NCBI GenBank assembly: GCA_037576215.1
Contig: JBANDB010000002.1
Location: 5,766,001-5,830,000, forward strand
From: Armillaria gallica
Lineage: Eukaryota; Basidiomycota; Agaricomycetes; Agaricales; Physalacriaceae
DNA: 64,000 nucleotides
Direction of reading: 5' to 3'
The position numbers were made by a program, and so were the translations under genes. Positions 22,901 through 34,149 of the stretch are shown here, in pieces. Position 1 is the first letter of the stretch; each line of letters begins with the position of its first letter. Below the pieces are notes generated by a model. The model did not search any database. It was not told where the DNA came from and worked only from the letters and a program-made list of their open reading frames with translations.

Positions 22901-25206
22901 CCCAAGGAAAGGAATCTCAACTCAACCCTTCCAAAAGTTATCCAAGTTTTGGCCGTCCTTCTGGCCCTCCACCACTACCTGGATTTTCAACTGTTGCGAC
23001 TGCTCCCATCATCAAGGAAGAAGCGGACTTGATGTACCCTTTCAGATCGCAACCTGCTGGAGGACCAATGCCCGTTGTTTCGAAGAGGTCTTCTTCACCT
23101 CCGTTATACGTTCCTTCTACAACTCCACCCCCCAATAATCTGTTTAAGATATCGCGTCCATCAAGCCCGGATTCCCTGTACCTGTACGCTCCCTCGTCAA
23201 CGATAGATGACATCCACCCGTTGAATGTCCCTTGCGAGGATACATATATGCTGGACGAAGAGCAATTTTCTCCGCCCCCGCCTCCACCGACAATTGTGAC
23301 ATCCACTGCAAAGGTAGACCCCTCTCCTCCTTCAACGATGAAGTCGCCGCCTCTGGCCATGTCTATCCAGGGAGAACATAACGCAAATACGGCACCTCTA
23401 CCGCGTTCTCTGTCTTCTCGGTCGGAGGAAGAGCGGAACTTGCCTAATACGTCGCAATCCGACATTCCTTGTCAAGGGGGAGCCGGTTGCGCCTCCATTA
23501 CCCGCGAAGCTGGACAGCACGGCAGCCTTCGACAGCAACTACAGGCCGAGCAAATCGTCGACACTGATCTGGCGCGTCACGAGCCGAACGGTTTGCATTC
23601 TGCTCCACAAGAAATCAGCGATGCGTCCGAATCGAATCCCGGTATTCACGAGCATCTGCATGCCATCAGTCCGGACATTCAACAGCTGACCAACAATAAT
23701 ATTGCGCTTCCCGAGCAGGCAGATCTACCCGATAATGCAGCACCGACGGCCGAAATTGAAGAGATCGTTATCGATGATCTACCAGAAGTACAGCAATTTG
23801 CCAACACCGATTTTCCAGTGCTGTTGTTCGTGCCGTTGCCAGGATACGGCTACGCGTCGTTGGGGTATTTCCGAAACCTAGGCATTGTTTCGAAGACAAG
23901 TACAGACGAAGGAAAGGGAACCATGTGGCGCGCACGATTGCGGTGGGTGGCCGACGAAGAATATGGCGAGATCGAGGACGAGACTGTGGTTAAGGGGTGT
24001 TGGTGGTCGGAGCAGAAAGTTGTCGAATGCTTCGAGGATAAATTTGTGAGAGATCAGTGTCCGGGCCTTGGCATAGGCATGAGAGCCGTAGAGCGATGGT
24101 GGTGCCGGGGTTGTGGTCGGGTTAATCGGGAGGATGGTTGGAAGTGGCGAAGGTGTTTGAGTGAGAAGTGTAAGGTGTGTGAAAGCTGTTCTTATATCTT
24201 TTTTTTTTCACGACATTGATGGCCGTGAGGAATAGGATAAACAACCAGAGTTTCTCAAAGCTTTATCCTTGGACGAGGTTCGTGGGCGTAATGACCGGAT
24301 GCCGATGGCGCGGCCGCATGAAATGGCGTCTGTTCCTGGGATCGTGACGACGACATGGGAAGATGGGACAGTGACCTATATGTATCCACTCTCGGCATCT
24401 CGCTTGGTGAAGCACATATTCACAGGCAACTATCCCCCGCTACAAGAGGATGCGAGCAAGCTATGGGTGGGATTGCAAGGCAAGGGGGTGGAGCTCATCC
24501 GTGATCGTGATGGTGGGTCGATCTGCTCTCTTGGATATCCGGTGTTGTGCTGACGATTAGACAGGTCCTTATTACACTTGCGCGTTTGTGGGAAATAGGG
24601 AGGACTGGCCAGAGAGCGTCAAGGAAGCTATCGAGGTCGTAAGTGACTCTGCCATCGGCTATGGGGAGTTCCCGTCCGGGATGGTTATACAACGAGTCGA
24701 GGTGCTTGCCTGGTTCATTAAGGGATCAGCAAAGTTCAAGGTAGGCTCTTTGCTCAGGTACTTATAGCATGCGTTAAGATGCGTTGTTATAGGCCCACGA
24801 AACTGGAGCCGTTAGTCAGGTTTTACGCGCAAAACAGAGTTTGGTGGGTATCCTCTCTCTTGGGTGCGAGGTGGAGGTTTTTTTGCACAAGTGTCGTGCC
24901 GTGGCGGAGCTTCCTTCGATGGAAGGCGCGCTGACGTTCAAGGCCGAGGATGGGACAGAGCAGGTTACGGTAGATGCTGAGCCACCGATCGCTAAACTAA
25001 GTGCACCTCGGAAAAAGAAGGTCGCAGATGCGGGTGACCTTTCAATTCATATGGTGCACGGAGACGTGCTCATCTTGTCCGGGGATGATTTTGAGTATAA
25101 TATAAAGAGATCTGGAAGTGGTATGCGTGAGTCATTTCTCTCCCTATGCTTTGAATTGCAGGCTCATGAGTTCGGTGTAGTTGTTATAGCATCCTCCAAT
25201 GTATGA
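19916..25206 (+). CDS. Large nuclear protein with duplicated exons, zinc motif and AlkB/2OG-oxygenase-like C-terminus (1523 aa)
   Basis: Eleven exons splice in phase: 19916-20108, 20156-20266, 20322-20408, 20461-20553, 20606-20704, 20757-21140, 21327-21405, 21501-24174, 24251-24512, 24565-24740, 24793-25206. The N-terminal 320 residues are basic with many NLS-like stretches (SPAKRRKVD, SRKRKAD, SPAKRKRR, SKKRR). A low-complexity Pro/Ser-rich middle follows, with 26-residue repeats. A zinc-like segment WWCRGCGRVN...RCLSEKC precedes a C-terminal domain with FTGNYPPLQED, GPYYTCAFVG, ILSLGCEVE and MVHGDVLILSGDDFEYNIKR. That order resembles AlkB-type 2-oxoglutarate oxygenases. The usual HxD metal motif is not evident (KFKAHETGAV at the junction), so it may be a pseudo-enzyme. 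Gene structure is firm; function is tentative. Confidence 0.7.
20322..20860 (+). repeat. Tandemly duplicated exon-intron units
   Basis: Exons 20461-20553 and 20606-20704 and the start of exon 20757 encode related peptides with pattern PVKVE..A..KA.SQ.D.P.T.RKRK. The preceding exon (20322-20408) shares the ending SPAKRRKVDAPT. Each is phase 1 at both ends, and the three introns (20409-20460, 20554-20605, 20705-20756) are all exactly 52 nt and open with GTGAG(C/T)CTG. Confidence 0.85.
22093..22300 (+). repeat. 78-bp coding tandem repeat, about 2.6 copies
   Basis: Units 22093-22170, 22171-22248 and a partial 22249-22296 encode 26-residue repeats with shared core W(D/N)xKWD(D/N)YP(R/E)E followed by SQRSG.P. 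They lie in the low-complexity middle of the 1523-aa protein. Confidence 0.85.
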
Positions 25207-25749
25207 TGATGATGCGTAAGTCTAAGGTTTCCATTCCGCTGCCGTGCATTATTCTCATCATTTGCCTCTCTTGCGCAGCGGTATAGTAGCTGTTTACGGT
25301 CTGTTGTTGTACGCATAAACGATAATGCATTGTACAATATCATGTAGACTGCGCTTGTAAAAAGCGCAGCGCGATTATGTGTGGTCCGTCCACTCAATGC
25401 TTTGAAAAGCAGCTCATCAGATGTTACGGTGTGCATGATGATGACATTGTTCAGCTACACGAAAATCTACGCTACAAGATATGATTACAGGTTCCTTGTT
25501 CGATATAAAGCAATGCCAGTATAGTAAGCGTCCTATTTCTAATTTCGAGCAATATGAAAGCAAAATTTAAAGCAGATGCGAAGGAAAGCAGTAAGATAGA
25601 TCCGGTCCCATGCGATATTAGAGCGATGAAATTATCGTAGGTTTGTGAATTGAAGTCGGGTCAAGGCCGCGAATTACGGAACGGCCTATCCACCCCGCCG
25701 TCAGCAGCTGTTTACTGTGGGACAATGTACGTACATACACTCTGATTAG
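25207..25749. other. Intergenic, no feature recognised
   Basis: 3' flank of the 1523-aa gene and distal part of the first small paralog. Only short spurious reading frames. Confidence 0.5.
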
Positions 25750-26063
25750 TCGTGGCCACATTAAATTGCGCGCCAGAGATGCGGGCTGCTCCACGGCTGT
25801 GGGACTAATGAGCGGTTCATCAGCCCCGCGGTCGAGAGTGCAGACTTACCGGACTGTTATTAGTGCTGATGTCTGTGGGGTCGATTCAGTCGTTGCACCA
25901 AAACTTCAAGGGAATCATACGCACGGGGAACGAGACATTGGTAGCGCATGAGCATTTGTTGTCCGTTCTGAACGAACGTATAGCAGCATATTTCGCCGAG
26001 TGCCCAAGAAGATTGCGGAGCCCACATTCTTCCGTGACGTCCTCCGAATCCAGGAACAGGCAT
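25750..26063 (-). pseudogene. Small CBM5/12-like protein gene, copy 1 (frameshifted)
   Basis: Starts ATGCCTGTTCC at 26063 like copy 2. The first exon encodes WAPQSSWALGEICCYTFVQ and RYQCLVPR, a Trp/Gly-Asp/aromatic spacing that resembles carbohydrate-binding modules of families 5/12. A frameshift after CLVPRAY is needed to follow copy 2. The exon ends at a GTAAGT donor (25849) conserved with copy 2, and the next conserved block begins after CCCACAG near 25806. The distal part again mismatches copy 2 in frame. A TATA-like element lies upstream. Confidence 0.4.
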
Positions 26064-26153
26064 TTATCAGCAGAGGTAGGTAGACTATGAAGAAATAAAA
26101 CACGACTCGGAGCTGGGCTGGTGGTAATGGTTTTTCACCATTCCTCAAGGCAG

Positions 26154-26161
26154 CTTAAATA
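26154..26161 (-). promoter_or_regulatory. TATA-like box of copy 1
   Basis: TATTTAAG on the minus strand, about 90 nt before the ATG at 26063. Confidence 0.4.
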
Positions 26162-27899
26162 GTCCTCACACAACCGTGACTCGTCCTTCACAGCAGGCTT
26201 GAGTCAAGCGGAAAGCTGTTACCGCGTCGCCCTCTCATCTCGCTCATCGGAAAGTTGAACCAACGGCGCATTGTTCGGAATGTATCTAGATTAGGGTGAT
26301 ATCATGAGAAGGCGAAATGGCGGTGCTGCTCAAAGCGCGGTCCGTGTTCCGTACTAAGTAGACGCTGGAATGCGAAGCTGGCGCGGAGTCACAGCGATCG
26401 GTTCGGGCGATCGATCGATGCCTTATCACTAACTTGGAAATAAAGGGCGTCGCCTAGCGCGAAGTGAGCAAGATTTTTTGGTCGACCTAGAACAACAGCT
26501 GTCTTAACACCTTAGATGTATGAAGGTGCTGCGTGATAAACACGCGTCGCGACAGGGAATGAGAAGGCCAGGTCCTGTCAAGGAGTATTACCGCCGTGTA
26601 TGTAGGGATCCACGGAAACGTTCCGATACAAGTAGCAGGATGAAGATAGAAGTACAGCATGGAACGAATCCCGGAATTTGATCGCAAGAAGTGAGGTTCG
26701 AAGGGAGCAGAGTAGGGGTTTTCCACACTTTTTTCGACAACCCCGCAATTGACTATCAAGTAGAGCTCCCCGTAGGTCAAAACTTCATCTGAACTGAGTG
26801 TATCTGTGTTTGGTTAAATGACTTGATAAAAATCATGAAGGAAGGCCACTGACAGACCTAGGAATCCTTTCAATTACGTCGGTCGCTGGTGAACAGCTTA
26901 GCGCCGGCGGGAGATTGGTCAGTGCGTTCTATTATGTAATGAAGCACATTCCGCCTGACTCAGTGACTGGTATTAAACAGCATCGAGTTTCTCCCGCGTC
27001 AGTGCTGGGCGTAGTGGCAATCCAAGGGGCCTGCTCTTGTCGTCCACAGCCGTCTGAGTCTTACTCTTGACATCTTCATTATCTCGAGAGTCGCACAACG
27101 TCATATATCTACATTTCTTCCCCTTGTCGCGATGCTGCATGATAGAGAGCGAAGATAGAACACTGGGAGAAGATTTGGACTAGAGTCGAGAATTGGTGCA
27201 GTTGAAGTCACAGGGCTCGGGGGATTCGGGCAAGGAAATGCCGACGCGGCAAATACCGGAAGTTGCTGTTATTGAGCGTGAAAGAAGGGCTCAGGATATG
27301 CTGCATCTCGCTCGTTTGGCTGACCTCAGCTGCAGGAATATCCAAAAGAACGTTAGACTTGAACTTTAAACTTCGCGAATCAGCATAAATATTAAAGTTA
27401 TCTTATCCCGGAATACTTGATATTCAAACCATCCGAGTGTATGAGGAGAAAAGCTTCTCTCTGGTCCGTCTGCTGTAAGACATGCTGTAATACACGATGG
27501 GAGAATCTGCTAGTAGACCCCGGCTCCTCCATCTGTTTCGTTTGAAGAAGGTATGTGGCGCGCAGTCTCCCGTGGTTGACCTTCTGGAAGTTTTAAATCG
27601 AGGCTCATCATTGTAATGGGGCATAATAATGACAATGTCATATGCTATATGTTACACGTATATCTATGCTACAAGGCGTGATGTAGGGTCTGTGGTGAGA
27701 GATATTAACAAGTCAATATGGTAAATGTCCGGATATGAATAACATCGAAAGCATTGCGAAAACAAAATAGCGAAAGAAGATAATCGAAAACATCCAACAT
27801 TAAAAAAATCAAATCATTATATGTGTAGAACGGTCAAAATGTGATCGAGGATAAGGGATTGGCTCAACCACGCCGCGAGTTATAAGTAGACGCGGTGAA
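26162..27899. other. Intergenic, no gene recognised
   Basis: About 1.7 kb with only short scattered frames on either strand; no motif, repeat or RNA structure that I can support. Confidence 0.5.
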
Positions 27900-28248
27900 T
27901 AGCTGTTCAACGTAGGGACAAGGCGTGCACGCATACACTCGAGCTGGTGGTAAACCACTCTAAATTGAACACCATAGGTGCGGGTTGTTCCACGGCTGTG
28001 AGACTGATGAGCGGGGTATTAATCTGGCGGTCGGGAGTGCGGACTTACCTGACTGTTGGAGGTGCTGACATCTGTGGTACCGAGTCAGCGATTAGCAGGA
28101 CATGGTGAGGGAGATGCGTACGTGCGATGAGGCATTCGTAGCGTGAGATTTCGTTCTGAGATAATATGTACCAGCAAGTGTCACCAACCGCCCATGACGT
28201 TTGTGGGGACCATTGTCTTTCGGGAATGTTTCCTCCGTTAACAGGCAT
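27900..28248 (-). CDS. Small CBM5/12-like protein gene, copy 2
   Basis: ATG at 28248. Exon 1 (28248-28049) encodes QWSPQTSWAVGDTCWYIL and SRYECLIARTHLP. Intron 28048-27996 has a GTAAGTCC donor and CTCACAG acceptor. Exon 2 from 27995 continues in phase with YGVQFRVVYHQLECMRAR, which looks like a second copy of the RYECL-type motif. The pattern W..(Y/W)..GD..WY...(Y)xC resembles small chitin/carbohydrate-binding CBM5/12 modules; there is no signal peptide. The 3' end is not resolved because another GTATG...ACAG segment could be an intron. Best preserved of three paralogs. Confidence 0.4.
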
Positions 28249-29130
28249 TCCTTGGACGATGAAGAAGCGAATATTGATGAGTGAGTAACGAGGGACGAGT
28301 CGGTGACGATTTCTCCGCCATTCCTTAGGCTACTTATGTAGTCGATGTGGCAGGGAACATGTCCGTCACCCGTACTTTACAGCAGGCCCGAGTCAAGGGA
28401 AAGTTGTTACCGCAGTGGCCACTCATATAGTTCATCGGAATGGCCATCGGTAAGGGGCTCGGGAATACCCACGATTAGGCTGCTGTCATACGGCGACGTG
28501 AATGGGTAGTGTCAGTACGGGGCGATCCGAGTTCCGAGTAAGGCGCTCAGAGGAGAATTGACGCCGAACCACAATGACCAACCATGTTCATCGTCACGAT
28601 ATCAGATAAACAGCATTCTTGCTGTTTCTACCGCTGTAGTTGGCTGGGGGCCAATGCCGGAGCAACATGGTCGGACGAGTCGAGGTATATTTTTGTAGCG
28701 GAAAGCTGCGCATTAAACAGCAGTACTCAAGAGAAAAGCTGCTGTATGCAATGGACACACGCACGGAAAATAAAATTTGGGCAACGGGAAGTGGTTGCCA
28801 TCGGAACAACGGAATACATATTGCTGTGGAATGAGTCATTGTAAAATTAAAAAACCCTCATATGTATCTCATCTAAACCGAAGAAAGAGACGCCTATTGA
28901 CGGCGGCGGTGCCAGGAACGTATCAGCAATACTGATGATAGGACCTGCATCAGCACACAAGTCAGCTACAAGAAATCGAAAGTCGAACTCACCCGACGTG
29001 CCGACCGGGATACTGGGTATGGATCGTAGGCAGTCCATTGGGACGTATCTATGAGATGCCAATAACGCGAACCCACATAAGGCTGTAAAGAAATTTTTTT
29101 ATTGGTGAAAAAGAAACCGTGTACGTGGCA
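28249..29130. other. Intergenic between copies 2 and 3
   Basis: Upstream 28331-28340 holds a weak TATA-like ACATAAGT on the minus strand. Frames at 28584-28844 are unconvincing. Nothing else supported. Confidence 0.4.
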
Positions 29131-29375
29131 CACTCACGACTGTTCTATTTGTGCTGACATCTATTAGAAAAAGGAGTCAGTGATTATCAATATTCCGATG
29201 AGAAAGGGGATGTACGAGTTGTTAAGCATCTCCAAGTATGCATTCTCTTTCTCCCACCATACACATCGATCTCCCAAGTAACACAGCAGCACGTGGGCGC
29301 ATTCCACTGCTTTCCGGCGAACCACCCATCACTGAAAGCTGGGCGCGAAAATGATGGATTCGTGCTGATATCCAT
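29131..29375 (-). pseudogene. Small CBM5/12-like gene, copy 3 (diverged)
   Basis: From ATG at 29375 the peptide holds KQWNAPTCCCVTWEIDVY and TWRCLTTRT, which align with QWSPQTSWAVGDTCWY and RYECLIART of copy 2. Stops TGA/TAA follow SSEY, but the 3' exon end is still recognisable: GATGTCAGCACAAAT and a GTGAGTGTG donor match the corresponding exon end in copies 1 and 2. Diverged paralog, probably non-functional. Confidence 0.35.
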
Positions 29376-29411
29376 TATGTGCAAACGGACGGGTCGGAGT
29401 AGGAATATCAA

Positions 29412-31587
29412 AGCGCAGTGGTTGTCGAGAAAGGAATTTATACTGTAGACCGAGCGAAGCTACAGCAGCTAGGACAATGCTAGAAACAAGTCTGATATTG
29501 TCTTCGGTGGCAAGGTGGCCCGGACTGTGGCACAGCAATGAAAAATCTTCGCCTTTCCAGTGATGAGTGATAGTGGCGGCAACTCTTCCTCCAATACCTT
29601 GTATATTGATAAGAAAGATTTCACTGGGCGCACAAGGTTACTTACTAAGCAACGGGCCCGCCCTTTTACAGCGTGCCAGCCAGCGAAGAGAACCCAGATA
29701 ATGCACAACAACCTGCACGAAAATGCCTCTCGAGTCGGATTCTTCAACGAACGCTGAGACGGTTACATATCTGGAGATTTACAATCTTCTGTCCCACGAA
29801 TATTTTCCTTCCCTTTACCGAAACCTAGTACCATATGTTGCCAGTAGAGCACGAAGGGCCTGAAGGAGATACCCGAGAGCCTTGTGGGTCGAAGATACCC
29901 TAACCTGATATTCATTCTTGAATGAACAGTGGGGGGCTTCGGCGACGGGCACCTGCGATACAGGAAGGATACCGATAAGGGCGCTTGATGGTGGTGGTCA
30001 GAAGAGAAGGGGGCATCGAATTTGCAATGGAAGATGAACGCCCACGTGGCTTGCTTGTTTTCCGCCCAATTACTCAGTCGCGTCGAGCCTTTGGGCATAT
30101 TCAGCTTTACAGTTTCTATCTACCTTACTTGTGAGTTTTTTTGTGTTATACATGATAGCCATATTCAATAGGAGCCTTACTGATTTTTCTGTCAAGGTTC
30201 ACAGTCTTTTTCTCTGTTCGTCGCTCTTCATTTCAACATTTGGAGCGTATTCTTAGTATTAACCATAATGCTGATTTAGCTGGATGAGCGCCTGCCCGGA
30301 ATCCCTCAAATGTCTGGTTTGGGAAAGCTCGGTCGTACCTTCGTCGGAGAGAAAAGAGACAACAACCGCCACGGATGTACTTCTTGTCTGGATTTAGGGT
30401 GCTGATTTCACAGTACTTGGTAACATCTACCGGTCTGATGAACTGTTTACCTCCAATCATTCAGATGCTTACTGCACGGATAGATGAATCCGGGGAAATC
30501 ATCTTCGACGAGCACTCTGCCAGAAAGCCTAGACGATTCGCTTCCAGTTCTTAGCCTACGTAACTAAAAGTGGTATTCTTGGTGTTGAAGTATCAAAGAT
30601 GGGGGTCAGACCTTTATTTTACACCCGACAGTCTAGGTAGTCGATACCGCCACGGAAGCTTCTCGTAACCGGACACTTTTCGTGTCCGAGATGATATATG
30701 TGCTCAGCTATCGTACTTTTCAGCGTATATTCGCGCCGCTTATCAGGACGATGGCCGCTTTGGACTAGAACCGAATTTCGTCTTTGCTGTCATTAAGATC
30801 ACCTTTGCCTTCGTTGCCTCGGCTCTGACTGACAATCATATCGTCAAAAGCAGCTCTCTCGTCGAAATATTACGCCCCACGACGCACACATAGAGGATTG
30901 GCATTTTTTGGTTTACACTTTGTCATTTATCTCTCTCAGGATTTTTCATATAGCAAAATGAAAGGAAACATTTTCTGTGCAAGCGGTCCCGTCGCCTTCT
31001 GTTCCGTTCCAACGGCCCTTCGGATCAAAAATTTTATAGGCGTGTAGTTGCGTCGCCAGTGACCTGTTTCATCAACAAACGACCAACGACGTCGCTCAGT
31101 GATTGATGCAAGCAGTCCCTCGGCTACTTATACATAAGTTATAAGTTATTTCCCAGGTAATTCACGGGCTCGCCTCTCATTTCCGGATCGAGTAGTATAC
31201 CCAGTCCCCTCTGACTTCAGGTAAATATTTTGATTTCTAGGGCCCAGGATGCTTGAAGCGAGCCAGGATTGTGCATTCATAGTCGCGGAGCGTGGGGCAC
31301 GGTCCGGTCCGTCCGTGATCACGTGCACAGTCGTCGAACTTGTTCGTGTTTACATCCGCAACCATCCCATTCTGCTTTGTAGACCTAGCCATACGGTTCC
31401 TACGTCTATTACCCAAGTCGTTGCTGCGCTTGAAACTGCACAGTGACAGTACGCTCGAATCGCCCACCCTACAGAGCTCAAGAAGCCGCGCTTATATTGA
31501 ATTTTGGTATAATTACTTCTCTTTTTTCCACGGCGCAACGTACTCATTTCTTCCAGCGGCACCAAGTGACCAAATCATCGCGAAATC
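29412..31587. other. Intergenic, no gene recognised
   Basis: Short frames on the minus strand (29763-30098 and 30233-30460) show no family I know. TATAAT at 31508-31513 lies about 75 nt before the next gene and may be its TATA element. Confidence 0.4.
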
Positions 31588-33330
31588 ATGACAAAAATTT
31601 CTGGCTGGGCACCGTGCACGGGATGTACATGTCCCAACCATCATCTTCCTTCTTACAACTTTGCCCCCGTTATACGGCTCTCCGATAACCCAGACTGGAC
31701 GCGTCTAACGCGTACGAACGACCTGCCTTTGCCCTCCCAAGAGAACACATTATCGGCGATGATATCCTCTTACAAACAGCATCTCCACCGTCTCGACTTG
31801 GAGAAATCCAGTCTTCACACTTTTTCACTCGTGTTGGAGAAGCAGTTGAGGGAAAAGATGGACATATTGGACCAGGAGAGGGCGCGCATCTCAGAGGCGA
31901 TCAATGAATGCCAAGGCATAATCAGTCCGATTCGGAGATTTCCGGCCGAGTTGCTTTGCAAAATATTTCTTGGAACTATCGAGCGTGCACAGGCTACTGC
32001 GGACGCGGGTACTCTGTTGCGTGATGTTAATTCCGTGGCATATTCACCGTCGTCTATTTCGAGTGTCTCGGTCAAGTGGAGAAGTATCGCTCTATCCTTC
32101 CCAAAGTTGTGGTCTTCCATTAATATGCTGCCCGTGAATGACAACGGTTTCAGGGATGATCTTAATTTGAAACGGCTCCACCTGCATTTGGACCGCTCCC
32201 AAAGATACCCACTATCCATTTCCATCTACGGCCTTCCCATGATTACGGCGGACGAATTGCCTGCATACTTGATCACCGTCCTATCTTCATCCTCCGCCCG
32301 CATCCGAGAGCTTTCTCTTCACCTTCCTGCGGACCTCTTCTTCGAGATTTCCACCCTGCAATTGTCCTTACCATTGCTAGAGACCCTGGTTCTCCATTGC
32401 ACAATAGAGGACGATCTTGACGATTATGGTGATGCCATACGCCTATTCGCATCTACTCCGAGCCTCATATCTCTGGAAGTCGTCGAAGTCAGGGAACCTC
32501 AGCAGTGCTTTGAGCTCCCGTGGCGTCAGATAAAGCAGTATAAAAGTGTCCACTGCGATGACTCTTTCCACGGCGATATCTCTCAGCCACATCATCATTT
32601 GAGTGTCTTGAGAGAGTTCCAACAGGTGGAGGAGTGCATTCTCCGACTCGGTGACGCCTCCGAAGAGTTGGATTTTGAAGGAAACATGTTCCCCCTTGTT
32701 TGCGCACAACTACGTATACTGGATCTCTCATCGCAGATCACCTGTGAGGGCGAAGTTGTTTCAGTTTTCCAACAGGTTGCCGATAGACTTACACTGCCTG
32801 CACTTACCACTCTGAAGGTTTCGTGTCCTCAGAAGGGTGATGAGCCGACGTGTGCTTTTACTTCGATATATCATCTTCTCAATCGTTCAAAACCGCCGAT
32901 CACCGTACTACAATTCGATAATGGTCTGATTCTCACCGAAGACCTTCTGAACCTCTTTCGCGCTACACCTACCCTCGAAGACGTTCGACTTGTGATGCAC
33001 AACGTCTTCACTCAGGAAGTCTTGGAAGAACTCACAGTGGACCATACGCCTTCGAGTCTCAACGACGTGGTTTTACCAAGACTACGCCATCTCGTTATGG
33101 GGGGCGGAAGGTTAAGGAGGGATCAATTCGTGAGGATGATTCAATCACGTTGGAATATCGGCCGATCTAGCCGAGTTGAGCGTCTACGAACTCTAAAGTT
33201 GAACTGCGGTCAAAGACAGTCTGCTGAAGCACTCAGAGAAGTTGTGTTAGACAACCTTAAGGGGTGCAATAGAGAAAGATTCTCTTTTGAAATCTGTAGC
33301 GTACTGCTAGCAGATGATATGGTTTACTAG
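31588..33330 (+). CDS. F-box protein with N-terminal Cys motif and coiled coil (580 aa)
   Basis: Single intact exon. The start ATG is followed by TKISGWAPCTGCTCPNHHLP, matching the paralog at 17685-19469. Coiled coil at about residues 50-105 (SSYKQHLHRLDLEKSSLHTF), F-box SPIRRFPAELLCKIFLGTI at about 112-130 with KWRSIALSFPKLWSSINM closing it, then leucine-rich-like sequence to the end (for example STLQLSLPLLETLVLH). Predicted substrate receptor of an SCF ubiquitin ligase; substrate unknown. It faces away from its paralog and lies 14 kb off, so this is a dispersed duplicate rather than part of the minus-strand cluster further right. Confidence 0.85.
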   Translation: MTKISGWAPCTGCTCPNHHLPSYNFAPVIRLSDNPDWTRLTRTNDLPLPSQENTLSAMISSYKQHLHRLDLEKSSLHTFSLVLEKQLREKMDILDQERARISEAINECQGIISPIRRFPAELLCKIFLGTIERAQATADAGTLLRDVNSVAYSPSSISSVSVKWRSIALSFPKLWSSINMLPVNDNGFRDDLNLKRLHLHLDRSQRYPLSISIYGLPMITADELPAYLITVLSSSSARIRELSLHLPADLFFEISTLQLSLPLLETLVLHCTIEDDLDDYGDAIRLFASTPSLISLEVVEVREPQQCFELPWRQIKQYKSVHCDDSFHGDISQPHHHLSVLREFQQVEECILRLGDASEELDFEGNMFPLVCAQLRILDLSSQITCEGEVVSVFQQVADRLTLPALTTLKVSCPQKGDEPTCAFTSIYHLLNRSKPPITVLQFDNGLILTEDLLNLFRATPTLEDVRLVMHNVFTQEVLEELTVDHTPSSLNDVVLPRLRHLVMGGGRLRRDQFVRMIQSRWNIGRSSRVERLRTLKLNCGQRQSAEALREVVLDNLKGCNRERFSFEICSVLLADDMVY

Positions 33331-34149
33331 CATATACCTCTTAGGTAACGTAAAATTCAGTGCATGATATCGTTCTCTTGTCTTTGCCTTCGCAGCTTGC
33401 TATCACTAACCGTGATGCTCGAGCTCAATTTAAAAAGCAAGAAAGCGTCTGATGTTAAGATCGTTCATAATTTCCTTGTCGTGCAACCACAGTCCGACCC
33501 CGAGCGTTCTGGCTTCATAGGAGGCGTAAGGCCTGGTAATGTAAGGAATCCATCGAGCTATTTAGCTCACTGTAGCGGAAAGTCGCAGGAAAGTGAATAG
33601 GACCTTACCGCAATCGCAGTGTCATTACCTCACCCTACTTAGGTTTGACTGATAAAATGCGAACTCGACTCTGTATCGTATCCCAGTCCTCTGTCTTATA
33701 TCTCCGAATGCGCGGGTCCTCCGAAGAATTGGCAGGGATGCTATCAGGTTCGGTGATTTCCCGATCCGCTTTTCAAACTTAGGAGGACTACTGGTGGGTA
33801 TCCATTAGCCTTTAGATCATCAAGACGGTCCACCCCAAGCCAAAAAGAGGCATTTCAGCTCTGCTGTTCGCTTCTGACGGTCCGTTTCTCGTCCAACGAA
33901 GCCACACCATCGATATCCGAACAGAAACCACGATGCGTAAACGCCAAATCGCCCATTGAATGCGTCAACATACACGGACTGAAGACTAAAAGCACCACTT
34001 TTATCAGGCAGAGAGACGGTAGGAGAGTCGAAACAGCAAGCTGCTTCAACTAACCTCGAGCAATACCACCACTTTCCACTTGCCGGCGGAATTCGATGAT
34101 ACCCCCACCTGCCCAAACACCTCATAGCCTATAGGTCCCAGTCATAGGA
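33331..34149. other. Intergenic / 3' end of the apiosidase-like gene
   Basis: 33331-33800 shows nothing. About 33840-34149 is still duplicated at 42330-42590 (block GTTTCTCGTCCAAC in both) and may be 3' UTR or the last exon of the following pseudogene. Confidence 0.4.

Noticed and set aside
25107..25175. A last intron in the 1523-aa gene (GTGAGT...TTGCAG)
   Set aside because: It would be only 35 nt and removing it breaks the frame; read-through reaches a stop in frame.
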